Shown here: positions 57,832 to 64,000 of the stretch, piece by piece
How positions within the stretch are numbered: position 1 is the stretch's first letter
How the letters are laid out: each line of letters starts with the position of its first letter
Origin: Planococcus citri
Taxonomy: Eukaryota > Arthropoda > Insecta > Hemiptera > Pseudococcidae
DNA: 64,000 nucleotides
Direction: 5' to 3'
Assembly (NCBI RefSeq): GCF_950023065.1
Contig: NC_088677.1
Coordinates: forward strand, 72,875,469-72,939,468
Notes under the pieces: model-generated
Seen by the model: only the letters and a program-made list of their open reading frames with translations
Database searches by the model: none
What the model was told of the DNA's origin: nothing
Program-made: the position numbers and the translations under genes

Positions 57832-58015
57832 AATATTATCTACAATAAAGTTTTGAATTGAAATCGGAATTTAGAAACAAATAAACGTAGCTAATTTTTT
57901 TTTGCATATTGCTTAGCATTTTAAAATTCTACTCGACGAAGACGACAATATTATCTACAATAAAGTTTTGAATTGAAATCGGAATTTAATTTTTGCATAT
58001 TGCTTAGCATTTTAA
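57832..58015. repeat. Local tandem duplication
   Basis: CAATATTATCTACAATAAAG through GAAATCGGAATTTA and GCATATTGCTTAGCATTTTA occurs twice, the second copy beginning at about 57948 and lacking an internal segment of about 25 bp. A short GACGACGAC microsatellite follows at 58027-58050. Confidence 0.75.
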
Positions 58016-58369
58016 AAATCTACACAAGGACGACGATGACGACGACGACGACCATGAAAAAGTGGTTACAATAGAGTTTTTTCTCTAAAAAGATCGAATT
58101 AAAGTCGTCACTCACTTTAGAAATTGAGGATTACTTACCCCAATTTTCTCAAACTGATTTTGTTGATTTCTAAAGTCAAATTAAACTAGACAGCTAAGCA
58201 AAGCTTAGCTGCAAAGTGTGCGTAGCTAGCTGCCTTTTCTACAGCTATAACCGTTATTACATCTAGGTAGTGCATAAGTGAATCAACCATGTCACAGTGA
58301 TGAGAATTTTTGAAACTCTCACTGCTTCAAAATAATAATTGTTTTTCAGTGTTTTCATATTTTCCAAAT

Positions 58370-58990
58370 TACAATAGGTATTTCAGAATAATTTATAAGC
58401 TTGTATTGCTTCTAAATTAAGAAATTTCTAGTTGTTTTTCATAGTTTGCATTGTTTTAAAATTTACAAAATTTCAAATCGATTTCCCGAATTCCCCATCG
58501 CTACAATTTCATGAAGTTTTCAATAAATTTTCAGTATTTTGCATTGCTGCTGAATTAGGAAATTTGCAATCAATTTTTAGAATTCACATTGCCTCTAAAT
58601 AGTCAAATTTTGAATAATTTTTCAGAATTCTTATTGTCTTTAAATTAAAAAATTTCAAATTCAATTTTCAAGTTCATATTGTCCACAAATTGTAAAATGT
58701 TTACTCAATTTTTGGAATTCACATTGCCTCCAATTTTTCAGAATTCTCATCTTCTTCATAAATATTACAATACTCATTTCATATAATTTTCAAGTTCACA
58801 TTATCTGCAACTTACAGAACTTTTAATCAATTTTTGGAATTCTCAGCGTCTCTAAATACAAATTTTCATATTATTTTTTTTAGAATTTCCATTGTCTTCA
58901 AATTTATAAATTTTCAAACCAATTTTCAGAACTTGCTTTTTATTCTAAATTAAGAATTAAATCTTATAAAATACCTATGTTAAGAATTTG
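58370..58990. repeat. Degenerate repeat array, period about 60 bp
   Basis: Phrases of the form CAATTTTTGGAATTCACATTGCCTC..AAATT recur about ten times (for example near 58535, 58590, 58630, 58715 and 58840). No coding potential. Confidence 0.65.
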
Positions 58991-59482
58991 CATTGCCTAT
59001 TACACGAAAAAAATATGGGTAATTTTTACAAAAAAATTTAACTAAATACTCACAATTAAGTACCAGATCCCATTCAATAATTTTTACTGTAATCGTATAG
59101 TAAAACTTATCATTTTAATAAATTTTGCTATAGGTAGGTACCAATAGTAAAAATCATTTTGTTTTAATAATTTTTACTAAATCATGATAATAAAAATTAC
59201 ATGTTTCAATTGTACAAAAATTAGTTTAATTTCTCATTTTGAAGTAATTTTTAAATTATAAGTAAAAAGTTAAAAATTATTCATGTCAAGTAATTCTTAC
59301 TTTATACTTATGGTTATAGGTAGACAAAAAATTAATGAAATGAATTTTTAGTTAGCAAATGATATCATAATTCATAACTCAGTTTCAGCATTATTTTTGC
59401 CCCATTACCATGTACTACATAGTAACTCCAAAGCATTTACCTATCCAATTTTCCTACGAAAAATCCGTCACCTACTTACTTA

Positions 59483-59552
59483 CCTCACGGGGATTCGAAC
59501 CTGGGTCCCTAAATTTCCTATTCCTACCTACATGCCCTAACCACTCAGCCAC
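59483..59552 (-). repeat. tRNA-derived, SINE-like head
   Basis: On the minus strand TGGCTGAGTGG fits a pol III A box and GGTTCGAATCC fits a B box, about 35 bp apart, as in tRNA genes. The flanks do not form an acceptor stem, so this is a tRNA-derived repeat or tRNA pseudogene. It resembles the segment at 48250-48323. Confidence 0.6.
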
Positions 59553-61664
59553 AACTTTGCTACGAGGGTTAGGGCATTAAAATAATATCTATATTTGTTT
59601 GGTAAACGCCCCACCAAACCACGCCCACTTGGAATTTACAGCTAACAGACTGGGGGTGTAACAGGGTACAATGAAACACAGCTGGTGATGGAATAGACTG
59701 GGGGTATAGCAGGGTACAATGAGCGGCAGGTGTTCTACAAGTCCCCTTTTCCCTTTTTTAGGATTTAATGCATTAAAATAATGAACTAAAATTGCAATTA
59801 CTCAGCAATTACCCATCCGAATTGAATGAAAATTAATCTATTCCCTCCGCCTTAATGATTCTCAAATGGTGTCCAATAGGTACAAAAAACGGTTGGATAT
59901 AGCTTAAGAGAACATTCAGTTCCAATAAAATTTCATTTCTCAAAGCGAAACCAATAGTGTGCTACGCACAATAAAAATGCAGAGTGCAGAGGGAAAAGAA
60001 AACCCTAAATCCACAGAAGATAGGTATAAAAATTTCTTTGCCAGAAAACTTGTTAAATTTCCTCCTCTCAAGTTTTTTTCAGGACTGACGAAGCAAAAAT
60101 TTGAAAAAAGCTTTGTATATTTCTTTTTTTTGACGTCTTTGGCTGCTCTTAAAAAAATTTTCAATTTCAAAAAAAAATCATTTTGGAATTTTTAAAATCA
60201 AATTCCAAAAATCATCATTATAAAGGTGAAAATGTAAACTTGTACAAGTAAATTTTCCATTCAGGCTCAGACGTATCTGTTTTATAAAGTAGACCTATAT
60301 TTTTTTTCAGTTGAGGAGAGTTTTTGATGCTGCAAAGAGTTTTCATTCCTCAACCGAAATTTCAAAAAATTCCAAAATGAAATATCTTCAAGTAGAAAAC
60401 TTCAATGTCATTTGGACCCTGTTTCAGTCTGATTTTGCCAGGATGTTGAAATGTATCCTTATGAGCTATCGAAATTGTCAAAAAATAAATAAATAATAAT
60501 GAAATTCTGTGTTCTGGGGTTTCAAATTTTTTCTTTGAATGTCCTAAAAAACAACTGAGAAAAAAAAGAGTTGAATTTTCAAGTGATAAATTAATTAAAT
60601 GCCAAATTCTTATTGATTAGACTTTCTATTTCCATCTGCATGATTAAATTTGGCTTCAGAAATCTGCAAACATTGTTTTGAGAAGTCCCATGTTAGCAAA
60701 GTGAATGATGACTCAAACTCATTTTAGGTACCACAATCTAATTTCCGATCCAACTTCTGGCGTGAAAATTTTTGAAATTTATTTATTGAACTTGTAGGTA
60801 TACTATGAATTGAAGAGTTATTACTTTTTCTTACTTTTCAAATTTCTGTCAGTAACCATCTTTGTATCAGTTTTAGGCAAATTTTGAGTATTGAAACCGA
60901 CCAAAACGATAAAGAAAGAGTGTTTTGATATAATTTTCCGACCTTCGAACAGTCTCATTCAATTTACACCTTTTTCTCAGTACCATATTTGAACTGAGCA
61001 AGTTCAATTACTCCAATTTTCACTGCTTTCATGATGATTTATCGAAGAATATTGCAAATAGGGTAGGTACTTCTTTTTCAACCCTCAAGTGAATGTGAAA
61101 TATTTTCATGAAAAATCCATTACGAAGGATGAATGCAACAAAATACTCAGTTGCGAAAAGAGTTCATTTTCGGGCAGCTCAGCTTATACCTAATACGAAT
61201 TTGGAGTTTATAAATTGAGTTTTTGGGACAAAAAAATAAGAAACTTCACATAACCAAAATAAAAAAATATGTGAATACTACTTTTAGGTGAAATCGTTAT
61301 TTTGAAAAATTTTTAAACCAATTTTTCATCCGTGAAGGACGGGGGTTACTTCTACTTCTTAAAAGTGAAGGCTTCTTCCTTTTACACATATTATAGGTGA
61401 TTCCAGGAAACCCAGAATCTCACTCTGACATACGAGTTCAGAGTAAAACTGTATCGTATACACAACTCAATAAAACACTAGCAGTGTGCACTTGTAATAA
61501 ATTGTATTTAACAAGTAAAGTACAATTTAATTACTAAAACAATTGAGAGACTATTCAGTACATGGCACATAGGTCTAAAACAATTTCCCTAGCACAATTA
61601 AATATAAGAACGTTACGCGAGTAAGGCTATATAAAAACTGTTAGCTGTGCCAACGTTACAAAGT
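59553..61664. other. Intergenic, no gene seen
   Basis: A short direct repeat (AGACTGGGGGT...CAGGGTACAATGA) occurs at about 59646-59675 and 59694-59722. The rest is AT-rich without supported ORFs. Confidence 0.4.
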
Positions 61665-61990
61665 CGGAAGTGGTCCATAGACCAAGTCCAATAGATGGCT
61701 CTGCCTTATGGAAGTTAAAGCTCTTTAATACAAGTATGGAAATAGATTATGCTCTTAAAAAAGTCATAGAATTTGACATAAGTTTTATGTACTGCTCACG
61801 CATCAGATCAGCTGTTCACGTACAACGTTGCACCCCATTGGTTGCTCCACCACGTGACGACATCAACCTGTCATGTGCAGTACATACCACATACCTAAAA
61901 TGCTATGACTTTCTTAAGAGCATAATCTTTTTCCGTACTTGTATTAAAGAGCTTCAATGGAAGTTTCCATAAGCAGTGCTACCACTTCCG
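61665..61990. mobile_element. MITE, about 326 bp, with long imperfect inverted repeats
   Basis: CGGAAGTGGT at the left end mirrors ACCACTTCCG at the right end. Pairing continues inward for over 100 bp through AAGCTCTTTAATACAAGTA / TACTTGTATTAAAGAGCTT and GATTATGCTCTTAA / TTAAGAGCATAATC. A 100-codon plus-strand frame inside is a by-product of the palindrome. Confidence 0.75.
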
Positions 61991-64000
61991 ATGGAGCACA
62001 ACTTCCCATTAGGTGGAAGCTGTGGGCGCATCCTCTCCCGGTACATTAGAAATCACGGATTCGTATAAAGCGAGTCGAAATAGGTACCTAAAATAAAATG
62101 CATCCTTTTGCGATTATTCTTCCCAATGTTCGCTAAATCCATTCGATGTAACCAGATTTTCAATGAAAAATTTCATATTTCTGGGTAAGAAAAAAAACGT
62201 CTAAAATGACGCTAAATCGTGACAAAAGGAAAGAAATTGAGGTAGGCAGTTTGACTCTTGTTGAATTCCAATATGGTACCTACGAAACAAAATTTAAATT
62301 AAAAAAATCTTTCCTAAGGCAGGAAAGTGTCGAAATAATATGATTTTTCGATCATTGAGGTAGTTTCTATGTACAACTCGGAAAGCTCTAGAACTTGACA
62401 TGAAGGAGGAAAATTGCTAATGGAACTTTTAAAAATAGGGCAATATTGCTCAACAGGTAAGACATTTTTAAAATTTTTAATATTGATTTTTTTCGTAATT
62501 TATTGCTTAAAGACGTGATGTACCTACATTTTTTTTCAAGTTTTCAACATTGATTTTTCAATGATTTGTTCACATAAAGGTGATAGACATACAAGAAGAA
62601 ACATTGGGGTGGATACGAAAAATATCTCGATATATTTCGACGTAATTTCGTAATGGCCATCATTTTGAGCATAAAAAGTCTTTCAGAAAAAATGTCAGCC
62701 ACGACGAAGCTTCGAAAGAAAAATACCACTGTCCAATTTGAGAGTATACTTGTCTCAAAGATGAAATTTGAGGTTCTGTGTCGACTCAAGTTATTGATAT
62801 CAAAATCCAAACCCACTTTTAGAATGGTTGAAAATCGCAAAACAGTCGCAGTCTCTTGTCATGGCAGCCGCCACATCGACGAGATAGGGTTGCAACATTT
62901 ATCAAAAAAGTTTAAGGATTAACTATAGCGATCTGGTCGACTCTCTTCGTTAAATACGCAGAAAACTTTGATCGTTATAAGAATACAGAAGTCACAAACC
63001 ATCCATGCGTTGTTTCCTTTAAAATTGGAGTGTTTTTCCTTACCCTTCTTTGCCACCCCCCCCCCTCCATTCAAGTTTGATTCTGCGGATAAGTAAGTAC
63101 GTATTTTACATACAAGTAGAATAAGTACATATCTCTCGTATGCAAAAAGATGAATTGCATAAATAACAACAATAACGTGGCTTTTTTCTGGCAAAGTTTT
63201 CTTTACACCATCGAGTAGGCAGAAAATAATGTTAATTGCTGGAAACAACGAAAGGTATAATTTTTCGAGGATTACGACGAAATTACACCGCTGCTTCCGA
63301 ACAGAACCACTGCATTGGAGGATGGTGGATGGTAGAAGAATGCAAAAAAGTGTTGGCTCCGACGACATTATGTAAATATTTTAATTTCGGTTTGGTCGTT
63401 TTTCTTATATAATGTCGACGCGAGCGAGACCGCGTATAATATGGCTACAAGCAATTTACCGGATTCGCATGCTTCTTGTTGCATTCTTTTATATTTTGTT
63501 TTTGCCTGGCTCGGCTCATATACTCTAGGGTGCGGCCCAATTGTATGAAAAAATAATTGTTTTTAAATTTTCAACGGCACTACCTCAAAAAAGTTTCCTT
63601 AGACTGTAAAAATACAGAATCCAAAATTTGAGTGATTTCCAGGAATATTTAGAGGTCGCTCAATGCCCATTTGTAAGGAACGAGGGTCGCGCGCCCGAAC
63701 CTACAACATTTCCACCATAGTACCGTGGACAACGCGACGTGTTCAGCCTCACGCAGTCGCGCTCAATGTTACAACTCCTTTCAATCACTTTACACAACGA
63801 ATGATACGTTAGCTCATCTTTTCCTAATGTCAGGGCTGTACAAAAAAATATTTAAAAAAGAAAAAAATTATTTGAAACGTTTTTACTCGTTAAAAATAAA
63901 ACGTATTCAAAACGCGTTTTAAATAACTTTTAAACGAAATTTTGGAGTTCTTTTTTTCCTCAATTTCTTTTGTGCTTAGTGATTCTGATGCTACGAGTTT
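61991..64000. other. Right end of window, no gene supported
   Basis: Small overlapping frames on both strands at 62544-62922 and 62919-63368 show no recognisable domain. A poly-C run lies at about 63056-63065. The GCGAGCGAGACCGCG stretch near 63420 is GC-rich but unexplained. Confidence 0.4.

Noticed and set aside
62544..63368. Overlapping frames of 89, 98 and 149 codons on both strands near the right end
   Set aside because: No homology that I recognise, and competing frames on both strands without a promoter or polyadenylation signal in a fitting place.

Overview
The window is eukaryotic DNA: AT-rich, with long non-coding stretches, nested transposable elements and only two candidate host genes. 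The scattered TAGGTAGGTACCTACC-type micro-repeats, Ty3/Gypsy and Jockey/R1-type retroelement remains and many short foldback elements suggest an arthropod, most plausibly a sternorrhynchan hemipteran such as a mealybug or aphid. That assignment is inference.

Positions 1342-25383 are one giant LTR retrotransposon of 24,042 bp, transcribed on the minus strand. The two 925-bp LTRs differ at only two positions that I can find, and they are flanked by the 4-bp duplication ATTT. In sense order (high to low coordinates) it contains: the 5' LTR; a tRNA-Lys-like primer-binding site; a long leader with a 39-bp direct repeat and a cluster of five related small ORFs (MCN family, types A and B); a single 2651-codon Gag-Pol; a proline-rich 114-aa ORF; a RING-H2 protein with a SUMO-interacting motif and an SGNH-like domain that an in-frame TAA interrupts; several kb of apparently non-coding DNA; a purine tract; and the 3' LTR. 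Gag-Pol carries an SGNH-like domain between gag and protease, a native RNase H that lacks a catalytic Asp, and a second RNase H with a complete catalytic set. The second RNase H sits inside the integrase, between its DDE core and its GPY/F C-terminal domain. The RING/SIM/SGNH protein, the MCN family and the split integrase are the main candidates for an undescribed system.

From 25.4 to 36 kb the window is repeat DNA: a 2.7-kb foldback element with arms of about 1.1 kb, several hairpin or MITE-like elements, and a 2.9-kb array built around the palindrome CGTTCGCGAACG. A single-exon gene for a secreted, acidic, heavily N-glycosylated protein lies at 36991-38337.

From 38.3 to 50.5 kb there is a 248-bp MITE, a 131-bp tandem repeat, a dead non-LTR retrotransposon 3' end partly duplicated in inverted orientation, and a nested pair of terminal-inverted-repeat elements (45833-49174 and 46404-48852) next to a GC-rich hairpin. 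A minus-strand gene of about 700 codons with one apparent frameshift lies at 50567-52673. The remainder, 52.7-64 kb, is mostly low-complexity DNA with a 60-bp degenerate repeat, a tRNA-derived SINE-like fragment and one 326-bp MITE.
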